A stretch of 46,821 nt of DNA from JAZRYE01 sp045600585 (GTDB taxonomy: Bacteria > Bacillota_I > Bacilli_A > RFN20 > CAG-826). The stretch spans positions 1 to 46,821 of the forward strand of contig JAZRYE010000009.1 in assembly GCA_045600585.1 (NCBI GenBank), given 5' to 3'. The notes under the pieces were generated by a model, which saw only the letters and a list, made by a program, of their open reading frames with translations, was not told the origin of the DNA and made no database searches. Below are positions 23,300 through 32,402 of this stretch, one piece after another. The position numbers and the translations under genes are program-made. Within the stretch, counting starts at the first letter, position 1. Every line of letters begins with the position of its first letter.

Positions 23300-24956
23300 A
23301 AAATCTAATTGTAAAAACTGCTATAAGTGTATTCGCCATTGTCCTGTTAAATCCATTCGCTTCTCTGGTAACCAAGCTTACATTATTGGAGATGAATGTA
23401 TTTTATGCGGTCAATGCTTTGTTGTTTGCCCACAAAATGCTAAACAAATTGTTGATGAAACTGAAAAAGTTAAAGTTTTACTTCATAGTGGAAGCCCAGT
23501 TGTCGTTAGCCTTGCTCCTTCTTTTATTGCAAATTATGAAGATACAGGAATTGATGCCGTTCGTGAAGCACTTAAGAAACTCGGGTTCTTCGATGTTGAA
23601 GAAACTGCTATTGGAGCAACAATTGTTAAAAATGAATACAACCGCATGATGAAAGAAAGAAAAAATGACATTATCATTTCTTCTTGCTGTCATTCTGTAA
23701 ATTTATTGATACAGAAATACTTTCCATCAGCTCTTCCATATCTTGCTGATGTTGTATCTCCTATGCAAGCACATTGCTTAGATATTAAAAAACGTATTCC
23801 AAATGCTAAAACAGTTTTCATTGGGCCTTGTGTTTCAAAAAAAGATGAGGCTCAACGTTATGAAGGAATTGTTGATGCTGTTCTTACTTTTGATGAATTA
23901 ACATCGTGGTTAAAAGCAGAAAATATTACTATCGAAAAGAAAAAGGACAGAGATAATAATCACTGTGTCTCAAGATTCTTCCCAACAACCGGAGGAATTC
24001 TTAAAACATTAGTCAAAGACAATCCTGACTATAAATATATTGCGTTTGATGGCATTGAAAACTGCATCGCTGCATTAAAAGAAATTCAAGCTGGCAATAT
24101 TCATAATTGCTTTATTGAAATGTCGGCTTGTATTGGCAGTTGTATAGGTGGACCTGTAATGGAAAAATTCCACCGTTCTCCTATTAAAGATTATTTAAGT
24201 ATTTCAAATTATGCTGGTAATGATGATTTCGACGTTGCTCAACCAAAACCACACGAAATAAAAAAACAATTTGAAATTATCAACCGCCGCAATGCTACAC
24301 CAAGCGAAGTAGAGATCAAGGAAACTCTTCATCAAATGGGTAAAAAGAAACCAGAAGATGAACTTAATTGTGGCTCTTGTGGCTATAATACTTGCCGTGA
24401 AAAAGCAATTGCTATCTTACAAGGAAAAGCAGAAATCTCTATGTGCCTACCTTATCTTAAAGATAGAGCAGAGAATTTATCTGACACAATTGTAAGAAAT
24501 ACTCCTAATGGAATCATTGTCCTAAACGATAAATTAGAAGTCCAACAAATAAATACAACAGCTTTAAGATTATTCAATGTTCGTAACCAAAGTGATATTC
24601 TTGGTAATCAAGTTGTATGCATCTTAGAGCCATTAGATTTTATGAATGTTTTATCTTCAGGCAGAGCTCTTCATAATAAGCGCGAATATCTTGCTGAATA
24701 TGAACGCTATGTCGATAAAACAATTGTTTACGATAAAGAATATCGTCTTATTCTAGGCATTTTCCGCGATGTCACAGAAGAAGAAAAACAAAGAATTAAA
24801 AAAGAAGACATCAGTCATCAAACAGTCGAAATTGCGGATAAAGTTGTCGATCGTCAAATGCGAATTGTTCAAGAAATCGCTTCGCTTCTTGGTGAAACTG
24901 CAGCTGAAACAAAAATCGCTTTAACTAAATTAAAGGATTCAATTGGCGATGAATAA
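23280..24956 (+). CDS. [FeFe] hydrogenase with PAS domain, sensory type (HydS-like)
   Basis: A 558-aa protein. Residues 8-65 hold two [4Fe-4S] motifs (CKNCYKCIRHC and CILCGQCFVVC). The H-cluster domain follows with L1 SSCCHS (about 134), L2 GPCVSKK (about 182) and L3 EMSACIGSCIGGP (about 280). Then comes a further Fe-S motif CGSCGYNTCREKA (about 363), a PAS domain (about 395-505) and a C-terminal helix. This layout is that of group C (sensory, HydS) hydrogenases, in which H2 oxidation feeds a signalling output. L1 has His where catalytic enzymes have Pro (TSCCP). It is coupled to a SpoIIE-type phosphatase, its probable output. Confidence 0.9.
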   Translation: MECLTLKKSNCKNCYKCIRHCPVKSIRFSGNQAYIIGDECILCGQCFVVCPQNAKQIVDETEKVKVLLHSGSPVVVSLAPSFIANYEDTGIDAVREALKKLGFFDVEETAIGATIVKNEYNRMMKERKNDIIISSCCHSVNLLIQKYFPSALPYLADVVSPMQAHCLDIKKRIPNAKTVFIGPCVSKKDEAQRYEGIVDAVLTFDELTSWLKAENITIEKKKDRDNNHCVSRFFPTTGGILKTLVKDNPDYKYIAFDGIENCIAALKEIQAGNIHNCFIEMSACIGSCIGGPVMEKFHRSPIKDYLSISNYAGNDDFDVAQPKPHEIKKQFEIINRRNATPSEVEIKETLHQMGKKKPEDELNCGSCGYNTCREKAIAILQGKAEISMCLPYLKDRAENLSDTIVRNTPNGIIVLNDKLEVQQINTTALRLFNVRNQSDILGNQVVCILEPLDFMNVLSSGRALHNKREYLAEYERYVDKTIVYDKEYRLILGIFRDVTEEEKQRIKKEDISHQTVEIADKVVDRQMRIVQEIASLLGETAAETKIALTKLKDSIGDE

Positions 24957-26121
24957 CTTATGTACTGATATTGGCTGGAAAAGTATCAATCACGAAGGGG
25001 AACAACTTTGTGGTGACCATGTCGATATAGTTAATCAAGGTGATGATTCACAAGTTATTGTTTTAGCTGATGGCCTTGGCAGTGGTGTTAAAGCTAGCAT
25101 TCTTTCAACATTGACTTCAAAAATTATCTCAACAATGTTAGCGGAAGGTCTTAAGCTTGAAGATTGCGTTTCAACAATTGCGGCAACACTTCCTATTTGC
25201 TCAACAAGAGGAGTTGCTTATTCAACTTTTACAATTTTGCATATCATCCACAATAGAACGGTTGAAATCATTCAATATGACAATCCAAAGGTAATACTTT
25301 TAAGAGACTTTGCTGTTGCAGATTACCCAACGAGTGAACTCAACATTTGTGGAAAGAAGGTTTTAAAAACAGTTATTAGCCTTCAAGAAGGTGATTGCCT
25401 TATCGCAATGAGCGATGGTTGTCCTCATGCTGGCATCGGACTCGCTTACAATTTTGGTTGGAAACTTGAAGATATTGCTGAGTATATGCTATCAACCCTT
25501 GCAGGTGGATACACTGCTAAAACCCTTGCTACTATGCTTATTGACCAAGTCTATGAAGAATATGGCCATCATCCAGGCGATGACGCTACAGCATGTGTAG
25601 TCAAAGTTCGTAAAAGAGAACCAATGAATATATTATTTGGTCCTCCACGTAATCGTGATGATTGTGATCGTATGATGTCATTGTTCTTCTCAAAAGAAGG
25701 TAAACACATCGTTTGTGGTGGTACCACTTCATCAATTGCTGCCAAATATCTTGGCAAAGAAATAAGACCAAGCCTTAATTTTGAAAATAGTGATGTTCCT
25801 CCTATTGCTGAACTTGAAGGTGTTGACCTTGTAACTGAAGGAGTTATCACAATTAATAAAGTTATTGAATATGCAAAAGATGCTTTAAACGAAAATAAAC
25901 TTTATGACAAATGGAGTTATCAACGTGATGGTGCATCTCTTATCTGCCGATTATTATTTGAAGAAGCAACAGACATTAATTTCTATGTTGGTAGGGCTGT
26001 TAACCCAGCTCACCAAAACCCTGATTTGCCAATTACCTTTAACATTAAGATGAATCTTGTCGAAGAGTTATCTAAGTGCTTAAAACAAATGGGCAAAAGG
26101 ATTAAGGTTAGCTATTTCTAA
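24949..26121 (+). CDS. SpoIIE-family (PP2C) serine phosphatase
   Basis: A 390-aa protein with a PP2C/SpoIIE fold in the first 220 residues: ADGLGSGVKASILS carries the metal-binding Asp, MSDGCPHAG the second and PGDDATACVVKV the last. The C-terminal 170 residues (FGPPRNRDDCDRMMSLFFSKEGKHIVCGGTTSSIAAKYLG) form a domain often seen in phosphatases next to hydrogenases. A TTG at 24943 could extend the frame, but the ATG at 24949, overlapping the hydrogenase stop, is the better start. It would remove phosphate from a Ser/Thr protein, perhaps an anti-anti-sigma-like STAS protein. Confidence 0.88.
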   Translation: MNNLCTDIGWKSINHEGEQLCGDHVDIVNQGDDSQVIVLADGLGSGVKASILSTLTSKIISTMLAEGLKLEDCVSTIAATLPICSTRGVAYSTFTILHIIHNRTVEIIQYDNPKVILLRDFAVADYPTSELNICGKKVLKTVISLQEGDCLIAMSDGCPHAGIGLAYNFGWKLEDIAEYMLSTLAGGYTAKTLATMLIDQVYEEYGHHPGDDATACVVKVRKREPMNILFGPPRNRDDCDRMMSLFFSKEGKHIVCGGTTSSIAAKYLGKEIRPSLNFENSDVPPIAELEGVDLVTEGVITINKVIEYAKDALNENKLYDKWSYQRDGASLICRLLFEEATDINFYVGRAVNPAHQNPDLPITFNIKMNLVEELSKCLKQMGKRIKVSYF

Positions 26122-26134
26122 GGAGGGCTATAAA

Positions 26135-27562
26135 ATGGAAGTAAGAAAATTTGACACCAAAGTCCAAGATTTAAAATATAGAGTTCTTCGCGAAGTTGCT
26201 CGCCAAGCTTGGAATGATGCCTTATTACAAAATGTAATGGATATTCCACAAATGATTGTGCCTGGTAATGCACCTACTATGCGTTGCTGCGTTTATAAAG
26301 AAAGAGCAATTTTAGGTGAACGTGTAAAAATTGCAATGGGTGGCAATAAAAATAATCCAAATATTGTTGAAGTTATTGACATAGCTTGTGATGAATGCCC
26401 CGCTGCAGGATACGAAGTAACCGATTCATGTCGTGGATGTCTTGCACACCGCTGTGAAGATGTTTGCCGTCGAGGTGCTATTTCTTTTGATCATAATCAC
26501 GTAGCGCACATTGACAAAACTAAGTGTGTTGAGTGTGGTCAATGTTCAAAAGTTTGTCCTTATTCAGCAATTATCAATCGTAAACGCCCATGTCAAATAG
26601 CATGTAAAATTAAGGCGATTACAATTAACGATAATAAAACTGCTGCGATAGATAATAACAAATGCATTCAATGTGGTTCTTGTGTCTATCAATGCCCTTT
26701 TGGTGCAATTATGGATAAATCATATTTGCTCAATGTTATTGATATCATTAAGAAAAGCAAAAATAACACTAATTACAAAGTATATGCAATTGTTGCTCCA
26801 TCAATTTCTAGCCAATTTGCCTATGCAAAACTTGGTCAAGTAATTACTGGCTTGAAAGAAATAGGCTTCTATACAGTTATTGAAGTTGCTCTTGGGGCTG
26901 ATATGGTTGCTAAGTCAGAAGCAAAAGAATTATCAGAAAAAGGATTTTTGACAAGTTCTTGTTGCCCTGCGTTTGTGAAGTATATTAAAACTGCCTTTCC
27001 TAATCTAGAAAACCATATATCACACAATCCTTCTCCAATGGCAGTACTTGCAAAATATATTAAATCTAATGATGAGAAAGCAAAGATTGTTTTTATTGGA
27101 CCTTGTATTGCAAAAAAAGCAGAAGCACAACTTGAAAATGTTAAACCATATGTTGACACAGTAATTACATTTGAGGAATTACAAGCTTTATTTGATAGCA
27201 AAGATGTCGATATTACTACATTAGACGAAGGTGTACTTGATAATGCATCATATTTTGGCAGAATCTTTGCTAGATCTGGTGGCTTATCTGACGCTGTTTC
27301 TGAAGCACTTAAAGAAGACAAAATTGAATTTGATCTTAAACCAATTTCATGCAATGGCATTGAAGAATGCCGTATGGCTCTTCTTAAAAAAGGTAGGGAT
27401 GGACTTGACGCGAATTTCATTGAAGGAATGGCTTGCGTCGGTGGCTGCATTGGTGGGGCAGGATGCCTTACTCATGGCGAGAAAAACAAAGACGAAGTTG
27501 ATAAATATGGTAGAGAAGCGTTTGAGAAGAGCATTAATGATGCTGTTTCTGTACTTAAATAA
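26135..27562 (+). CDS. [FeFe] hydrogenase, group B-like catalytic enzyme
   Basis: A 475-aa enzyme that makes or uses H2. The N-terminal part has several Fe-S motifs: CDECPAAG, CRGCLAHRCEDVC (about residue 99), CVECGQCSKVC (about 131) and CIQCGSCVYQC (about 177). The H-cluster motifs are all intact: L1 TSSCCPAF (about 273), L2 GPCIAKK (about 322) and L3 EGMACVGGCIGGAG (about 430). This architecture, without NADH-binding partner genes, fits ferredoxin-dependent group B enzymes. It is last in the rex operon. The maturases HydE, HydF and HydG are not in the window. Confidence 0.92.
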   Translation: MEVRKFDTKVQDLKYRVLREVARQAWNDALLQNVMDIPQMIVPGNAPTMRCCVYKERAILGERVKIAMGGNKNNPNIVEVIDIACDECPAAGYEVTDSCRGCLAHRCEDVCRRGAISFDHNHVAHIDKTKCVECGQCSKVCPYSAIINRKRPCQIACKIKAITINDNKTAAIDNNKCIQCGSCVYQCPFGAIMDKSYLLNVIDIIKKSKNNTNYKVYAIVAPSISSQFAYAKLGQVITGLKEIGFYTVIEVALGADMVAKSEAKELSEKGFLTSSCCPAFVKYIKTAFPNLENHISHNPSPMAVLAKYIKSNDEKAKIVFIGPCIAKKAEAQLENVKPYVDTVITFEELQALFDSKDVDITTLDEGVLDNASYFGRIFARSGGLSDAVSEALKEDKIEFDLKPISCNGIEECRMALLKKGRDGLDANFIEGMACVGGCIGGAGCLTHGEKNKDEVDKYGREAFEKSINDAVSVLK

Positions 27563-27622
27563 ACTCGTGACATACGAGAAAGCATGTTCTTATATTCTAG
27601 CGATTATTTGTTAGAACAAATT

Positions 27623-27651
27623 AGGCCTGGTTTTGAATCAGACCTTTTTTG
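27623..27651 (+). terminator. terminator of the rex-adhE-hyd operon
   Basis: AGGCCTG (27623-27629) and CAGACCT (27639-27645), one mismatch, followed by TTTTTT. Confidence 0.75.
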
Positions 27652-27751
27652 ATTTGTTACACAATAACAAAGTGTAAAGAGCAAAACAAAACTCTAAGTT
27701 ATTAATATAAAAAAATTGTTATATACTTTAGATATAATAAGGAGAAAGAAG

Positions 27752-29539
27752 ATGATTAATAATTTTGCTAAATATCCATTATATGAAGTGTCTAAAAATC
27801 TTGCTGATGTAGCAATGGGAAGAAAAGAAGCAGACTTAGTTATTAATAATGTTAAGCTAGTTAATGTATGTACACATGAAATATTAGAGAATACAGGTGT
27901 TGCCGTAATTAAAGGCAGAATTGCCTATGTAGGAGATGCTTCTTTTGCTATTGGCAAAAATACAAAAGTAATTGACGCGAAAGGCAAATATTTAGCCCCA
28001 TCTTTTATGGATGGACATATGCATGTTGAATCATCAATGATATCAGTTGGAGAATATGCAAAAGCTGTCATTCCTCATGGTACTTCTGGTATCTTCTTTG
28101 ATCCTCATGAAATTTGTAATGTATTAGGAATGAAAGGCATTCGCTATATGCTAGATGACGCAAAAAGGACACCTTTAAAAGCAATGCTAACTATGCCATC
28201 TTGTGTTCCCGCTGTTGAGGGATTTGAAGATTCTGGTTCAAAAATTACTTCTGAAGAAGTTAAAGAAGCCATGGCTTGGAAGGAAACTGTTGGATTAGGA
28301 GAAATGATGAACTTTGTTGGAGTTGTTAATTCTATAGATGAAGTTCATGCAATTGTTAACGAAACATTAAAAGCAGATAAATGTCCTACTGGTCATTATT
28401 CAATTCCAGAAACAGATAGGGGATTAAATGCATATATTGCCAGTGGAGTAAGATGCTGCCATGAATCTGTTAGAGAAATAGATGCATTAGCAAAAATGAG
28501 ATTAGGTATGTACGCTCAACTTAGAGAAGGATCTGCTTGGCACGATTTAATTGAAGTGAGCAAAGCAATAACAAAACATGAAGTAGATTCTAGATTTGCT
28601 CAACTTATCTCTGATGATTCACATCCAAGGACATTAGTGGATGAGGGCCATTTAGATAATATTGTTAAGAAAGCTATTGAATATGGTATTGACCCAATTA
28701 CTGCGATTCAAATGGTAACAATTAATACCGCTACCTGTTTCCATTTAGATCATGAAATTGGCTCAATTGCGCCAGGTAAATGCGCTGATATGGTATTGAT
28801 ATCAGATTTAAATAATTGTGTTATCTCTGACGTATTTATCGATGGAGAGCATGTTGCAAGTAATGGAGAACTATTAGTTACATTTGAAGACTATAAATAT
28901 CCTAGTGATGCTTATAATACAATTCATCTAAAAGAACTAACATTGAAAGACTTAGTCTTTGCTTCAGATAAAGATAAAGTCAAAGTTAGATGTATTGAAG
29001 CTATTGGAGGAAAGACAATAACTAATGAAGTAATTGAAGAACTAAACGTTATTGATGGGGCAATTCAATTAGATCCAAATAAAGACATTCTTAAAATGAT
29101 GGTGTTTGGCCGCCACGAAGGAAAGAATAATGTTGGTCGTGGATTTATCAAAGGCTTTGGTATTAAAGAAGGTGCTTTAGCTCAAACTGTTGGCCATGAT
29201 GCACATAACTTATCAGTATGTGGCACTAATGATGAAGATATGATGATTGCGGCAAATACTTTAATCAAATGTGGTGGAGGTATATGCGTTGTTAAAAACA
29301 AAAAAGTCATCGCTTTAGTTGAGCTTCCACTTGCTGGTTTAATGAATGAAATCAATGTCAAAATCATGAAAGAAAAAGTAGAGCACTTGGAAGCATCTTG
29401 GAAAGAGATTGGCTGCGACTTACCATCTCCATTTATGACAATGGGTATCATCCCTCTTGCAGTTATACCTAATCTAAGACTAACTAATAGGGGATTAGTT
29501 GATGTTAACAAATTCGAATTTGTTCCTTATATCGTATAA
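27752..29539 (+). CDS. ade: adenine deaminase
   Basis: Deaminates adenine to hypoxanthine in purine salvage. The 595-aa protein is of the amidohydrolase fold: PSFMDGHMHVESSM supplies metal-binding His residues, FDPHEICNVLG is the family block, and GHYSIP and DDSHPRTL contain further ligands. The C-terminal part has GRHEGKNNVGRGFIKGFG and GHDAHNLSVCG. An upstream TTG at 27716 opens the frame, but the ATG at 27752 is preferred: it follows an AAGGAGA site (27739-27745). TATAAT at 27733-27738 is a possible -10. No purine riboswitch precedes it. It is a single-gene unit. Confidence 0.95.
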   Translation: MINNFAKYPLYEVSKNLADVAMGRKEADLVINNVKLVNVCTHEILENTGVAVIKGRIAYVGDASFAIGKNTKVIDAKGKYLAPSFMDGHMHVESSMISVGEYAKAVIPHGTSGIFFDPHEICNVLGMKGIRYMLDDAKRTPLKAMLTMPSCVPAVEGFEDSGSKITSEEVKEAMAWKETVGLGEMMNFVGVVNSIDEVHAIVNETLKADKCPTGHYSIPETDRGLNAYIASGVRCCHESVREIDALAKMRLGMYAQLREGSAWHDLIEVSKAITKHEVDSRFAQLISDDSHPRTLVDEGHLDNIVKKAIEYGIDPITAIQMVTINTATCFHLDHEIGSIAPGKCADMVLISDLNNCVISDVFIDGEHVASNGELLVTFEDYKYPSDAYNTIHLKELTLKDLVFASDKDKVKVRCIEAIGGKTITNEVIEELNVIDGAIQLDPNKDILKMMVFGRHEGKNNVGRGFIKGFGIKEGALAQTVGHDAHNLSVCGTNDEDMMIAANTLIKCGGGICVVKNKKVIALVELPLAGLMNEINVKIMKEKVEHLEASWKEIGCDLPSPFMTMGIIPLAVIPNLRLTNRGLVDVNKFEFVPYIV

Positions 29540-29554
29540 ACAATAAAAATAAGA

Positions 29555-29583
29555 AGTAGGCCTCGTGCCTACTATTATTTTAT
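29555..29583 (+). terminator. terminator of ade
   Basis: AGTAGGC (29555-29561) and GCCTACT (29567-29573) pair around CTCGT; ATTATTTTA follows. Confidence 0.85.
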
Positions 29584-29608
29584 AAAAAGTTACAAAATAA
29601 CTCATAAG

Positions 29609-29638
29609 TTAGACAAATTGACTTATAAATTATATAAT
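29609..29638 (+). promoter_or_regulatory. promoter of the partner-switching operon
   Basis: TTAGAC (29609-29614), 18-base spacer, TATAAT (29633-29638). The operon's first ATG lies 31 bases further on, behind AGAAAGAGAG. Confidence 0.55.
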
Positions 29639-29669
29639 TTAAATTGTTTAAGAAAGAGAGATAACGAAT

Positions 29670-29966
29670 ATGGAAATCATTAAAGAAATTGGTACAAATG
29701 AATTGACATTAAAAATTAAAGGTAGATTAGATACAACTTCTTCATCTATGTTAGATGCAGAAATAAAAACAATTGATGAAAGTGTTACAACACTCATCCT
29801 TGATTTTGCTGAATTAGATTATGTATCTTCATCTGGCTTAAGAATTATTCTTAGCTTACAAAAAACAATGAGCAAAAGAGGCAAGTTAATCATTAGAAAC
29901 GTTAGCAGCACAATTAACGAAATTTTTGAAATCACAGGCTTTTCTAACATTTTAACTATTGAATAA
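29670..29966 (+). CDS. STAS-domain anti-anti-sigma-like protein
   Basis: A 98-aa single STAS domain of the RsbV/SpoIIAA type. The switch segment is LDYVSSSGLRII, whose Ser residues (about 54-56) include the one phosphorylated by an RsbW/SpoIIAB-type kinase. Dephosphorylated STAS protein binds the kinase and frees its partner. The next gene encodes a phosphatase fused to an RsbW-like ATPase, which would be both its phosphatase and its kinase. The gap to that gene is one base. Confidence 0.93.
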   Translation: MEIIKEIGTNELTLKIKGRLDTTSSSMLDAEIKTIDESVTTLILDFAELDYVSSSGLRIILSLQKTMSKRGKLIIRNVSSTINEIFEITGFSNILTIE

Positions 29967-29967
29967 T

Positions 29968-31824
29968 ATGAAAAAGCTAAGCCTATTACCCCATTCATGG
30001 GATGTGTCGGATATTACCGATATATATGAAAAAAATGAAGTAAAGGCAAACTTTGCTTCAATGGTTGCTTGCTTCAATTTATCGATACTTGCCATTGTCG
30101 CTATCATTGGTTATTTTGTTGGTTTTTTAAATATAACCTTTGATGCATTAATTTATACAATTTTGGGCGCAGTTGAATTAATTATTCCTGCAATCATATG
30201 CGCTTTTAAAAAAGGTAGAGGCAAAGCACTTAAATACTTGCTTCTTATTGGCATGCTTTTAGGAATTACTGTTCCTTACATCTTCAATGATGCAGTGGTA
30301 GTTCTTTTATATGTCATTCCTATTGCTATTTCTTGTCGCTATAGTAATAGAAAAATTGTTTTATTAATATCCGGTCTCACCGTTTTCTTCTTCCTTGGAG
30401 GAACGATAGGTGGTATCTTTACCGGCATTTTCTATCCAAACAGTGTTTCATTTGCTACAGATACAATTTTAAATGTTAAAGCCGGCAAAGCTGTTAGTCA
30501 TGCGATTGTTGAAGAATTAGGATATGCAAAAGTTATTAGCCAAGTATTATTATCATTCAGCTTAATAAGCGTATTAATTCTTCTTGTTATTTCTTATATT
30601 AGCTATGAAACTGCTTCTCGCGGAAAAGAAGTATTAATGGAAGAATTCAAAATTATTCAAAACGAAGTTCGTATTAATTCTGAATTGAACTTAGCAACAG
30701 ATATTCAAGCTAATATGCTTCCTAGAATCTTCCCTCCTTTCCCTGATCACGATGAATTTGATATTTTTGCATCTATGAATCCCGCTAAAGAAGTAGGTGG
30801 AGACTTCTACGATTTCTTCATGATTGATGATTCTCATGTTGCTATTGTTATTGGTGACGTAAGTGGTAAGGGTGTCCCTGCAGCATTATTCATGGTCACC
30901 GCTAAAACATTAATTAAAGACCACACCCAATTAGGTTTACGCCCTGCAGAAGTCTTTTCTAAAGTTAATAACATTCTTTGCGAAGGCAATGAAGCAGGAT
31001 TATTCGTTACTGCTTGGATGGCTATTATTAATATCGATACTGGTATTATGACTTTTGTAAATGCAGGCCATAATCCTCCAGCTATTTATCAAGATGGTAA
31101 ATTTACATATTTAACTTCTCGTCCTGAATTTGTTTTAGCAGGATTACATGGTTTACATTATAAAGAATTCACAACTCAATTAGTTAAAGGAGATAGAATC
31201 TTACTTTATACTGACGGCATTACTGAAGCTTCAAATATTAACCAAGAACTTTATGGTGATAAGCGCTTGATTAACTATTTGAATAAAAATACTAATTTAC
31301 CTATTAATAAATTAGTTAAAGGTATCACAAATGATACTAAAGAGTTTGTCGGAGATGCTGAACAATTTGATGATATGACTATGTTATTATTTGAATATAT
31401 TAGTAATCGTTCAAGCATTGAAAAAACATTTAATGCCGATATTAAAGAACTTGATAACGCAATTGACTTTGTCAATGAACAATTAGAAACAAAGGAAGTT
31501 TCTATGGGTGTCGTTAATCAAATTTCAATCGCATTTGAAGAAATCTTCGTCAACGTTTGCCATTATGCCTATAAAGGTAGAGAAGGCAAAGTTAAGGTTG
31601 AAGTTATTCTAAATGAAACAGATGTCAAGATTCTCATCAAAGATACAGGTATCCCATTCAACCCATTATTAAAGAAAGACCCAGATATCACATTAAGTGC
31701 AGAAGATAGACAAATCGGTGGTCTTGGTATTTATATGACTAAGAAATTAATGGATAAAGTTGAATACGTTTATCGCGATGAAATGAACATCATTACATTA
31801 ACAAAAGGATTATCTACAAAATGA
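29968..31824 (+). CDS. membrane PP2C phosphatase fused to RsbW-like ATPase
   Basis: A 618-aa protein. Residues about 25-215 contain six or so membrane helices, then a coiled linker (about 220-250). A SpoIIE/RsbU-type phosphatase domain follows (about 255-480), with AKEVGGDFYDFF, IGDVSGKGVPAALFM, NAGHNPP, LYTDGITEA and FDDMTMLLF as metal and core motifs. The last 130 residues are a HATPase domain like RsbW (IAFEEIFVNVCHYAY, IKDTGIPFNPL, GGLGIYMTKKLMD). So a signal-dependent phosphatase and the kinase that opposes it lie in one chain. A TTG at 29959 is possible, but the ATG at 29968 is chosen. It overlaps the next gene by ATGA. Confidence 0.92.
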   Translation: MKKLSLLPHSWDVSDITDIYEKNEVKANFASMVACFNLSILAIVAIIGYFVGFLNITFDALIYTILGAVELIIPAIICAFKKGRGKALKYLLLIGMLLGITVPYIFNDAVVVLLYVIPIAISCRYSNRKIVLLISGLTVFFFLGGTIGGIFTGIFYPNSVSFATDTILNVKAGKAVSHAIVEELGYAKVISQVLLSFSLISVLILLVISYISYETASRGKEVLMEEFKIIQNEVRINSELNLATDIQANMLPRIFPPFPDHDEFDIFASMNPAKEVGGDFYDFFMIDDSHVAIVIGDVSGKGVPAALFMVTAKTLIKDHTQLGLRPAEVFSKVNNILCEGNEAGLFVTAWMAIINIDTGIMTFVNAGHNPPAIYQDGKFTYLTSRPEFVLAGLHGLHYKEFTTQLVKGDRILLYTDGITEASNINQELYGDKRLINYLNKNTNLPINKLVKGITNDTKEFVGDAEQFDDMTMLLFEYISNRSSIEKTFNADIKELDNAIDFVNEQLETKEVSMGVVNQISIAFEEIFVNVCHYAYKGREGKVKVEVILNETDVKILIKDTGIPFNPLLKKDPDITLSAEDRQIGGLGIYMTKKLMDKVEYVYRDEMNIITLTKGLSTK

Positions 31825-32402
31825 GTAATTTAATTGATAAAGCAATTATATATGCAACAAATAAACATTCAGGCCAAGTAAGAAAATTATCTTTACAACC
31901 ATACATTCTTCATCCATTAGAAGTAGCAGCGATTATTTCTACTTTAACAAAAGATGAAAATGTTATCTCTGCTGGTATTCTTCACGATGTTATTGAAGAT
32001 TGCAAAACAAATGGAGAAGAAATTAGACAAGAATTTGGTAATCGTGTTTATGAACTAGTTTCTGCTGAAACAGAAGATAAAAAAGAAGGCCGTAGTAAAT
32101 CTGATACTTGGTTAGAAAGAAAACAAGAATCCATTGTTGAATTAAAAAATACAAAAGATGTCGATGTTAAAATTCTTTGGCTTGGAGACAAACTCTCAAA
32201 TATCCGTTCTTTATATTATGGTTATGTTGAACATGGAGAAGATATTTGGAACATGTTCCATCAAAAAGATAAGAAAATGCATGAATGGTATTACTATTCT
32301 GTGTTAGAAAATGTCTCAGAATTAAAAGACACTTTTGCTTATAAAGAATATTCTTTAATTCTCGATATGTTGTTTAAAGGGAGCTACATGAATGAAGACT
32401 AG
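31821..32402 (+). CDS. HD-domain hydrolase, RelA/SpoT-type (small alarmone hydrolase-like)
   Basis: A 193-aa protein with the HD fold typical of the ppGpp-hydrolase half of SpoT: AIIYATNKHSGQVRKLSLQPYILHPLEVA, then SAGILHDVIEDCKT with the HD metal pair and the adjacent ED, and KILWLGDKLSNIRSLY near the C-terminal side. There is no synthetase or TGS domain, so it resembles stand-alone small alarmone hydrolases (Mesh1-like). Its substrate is not proven. It starts inside the stop of the phosphatase-kinase gene (ATGA) and overlaps the next one by 11 bases, which ties alarmone-type turnover to the partner switch. Confidence 0.85.
   Translation: MSNLIDKAIIYATNKHSGQVRKLSLQPYILHPLEVAAIISTLTKDENVISAGILHDVIEDCKTNGEEIRQEFGNRVYELVSAETEDKKEGRSKSDTWLERKQESIVELKNTKDVDVKILWLGDKLSNIRSLYYGYVEHGEDIWNMFHQKDKKMHEWYYYSVLENVSELKDTFAYKEYSLILDMLFKGSYMNED

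Noticed and set aside
26869..27450. 193-codon open frame on the minus strand
   Set aside because: It lies wholly inside the hydrogenase gene in the opposite sense. The plus-strand protein has all H-cluster motifs, and the minus frame has no recognisable domain or ribosome binding site.
27661..27751. Purine riboswitch ahead of adenine deaminase
   Set aside because: I looked for the TTTCTAC junction and paired stems; neither is present in the short leader.
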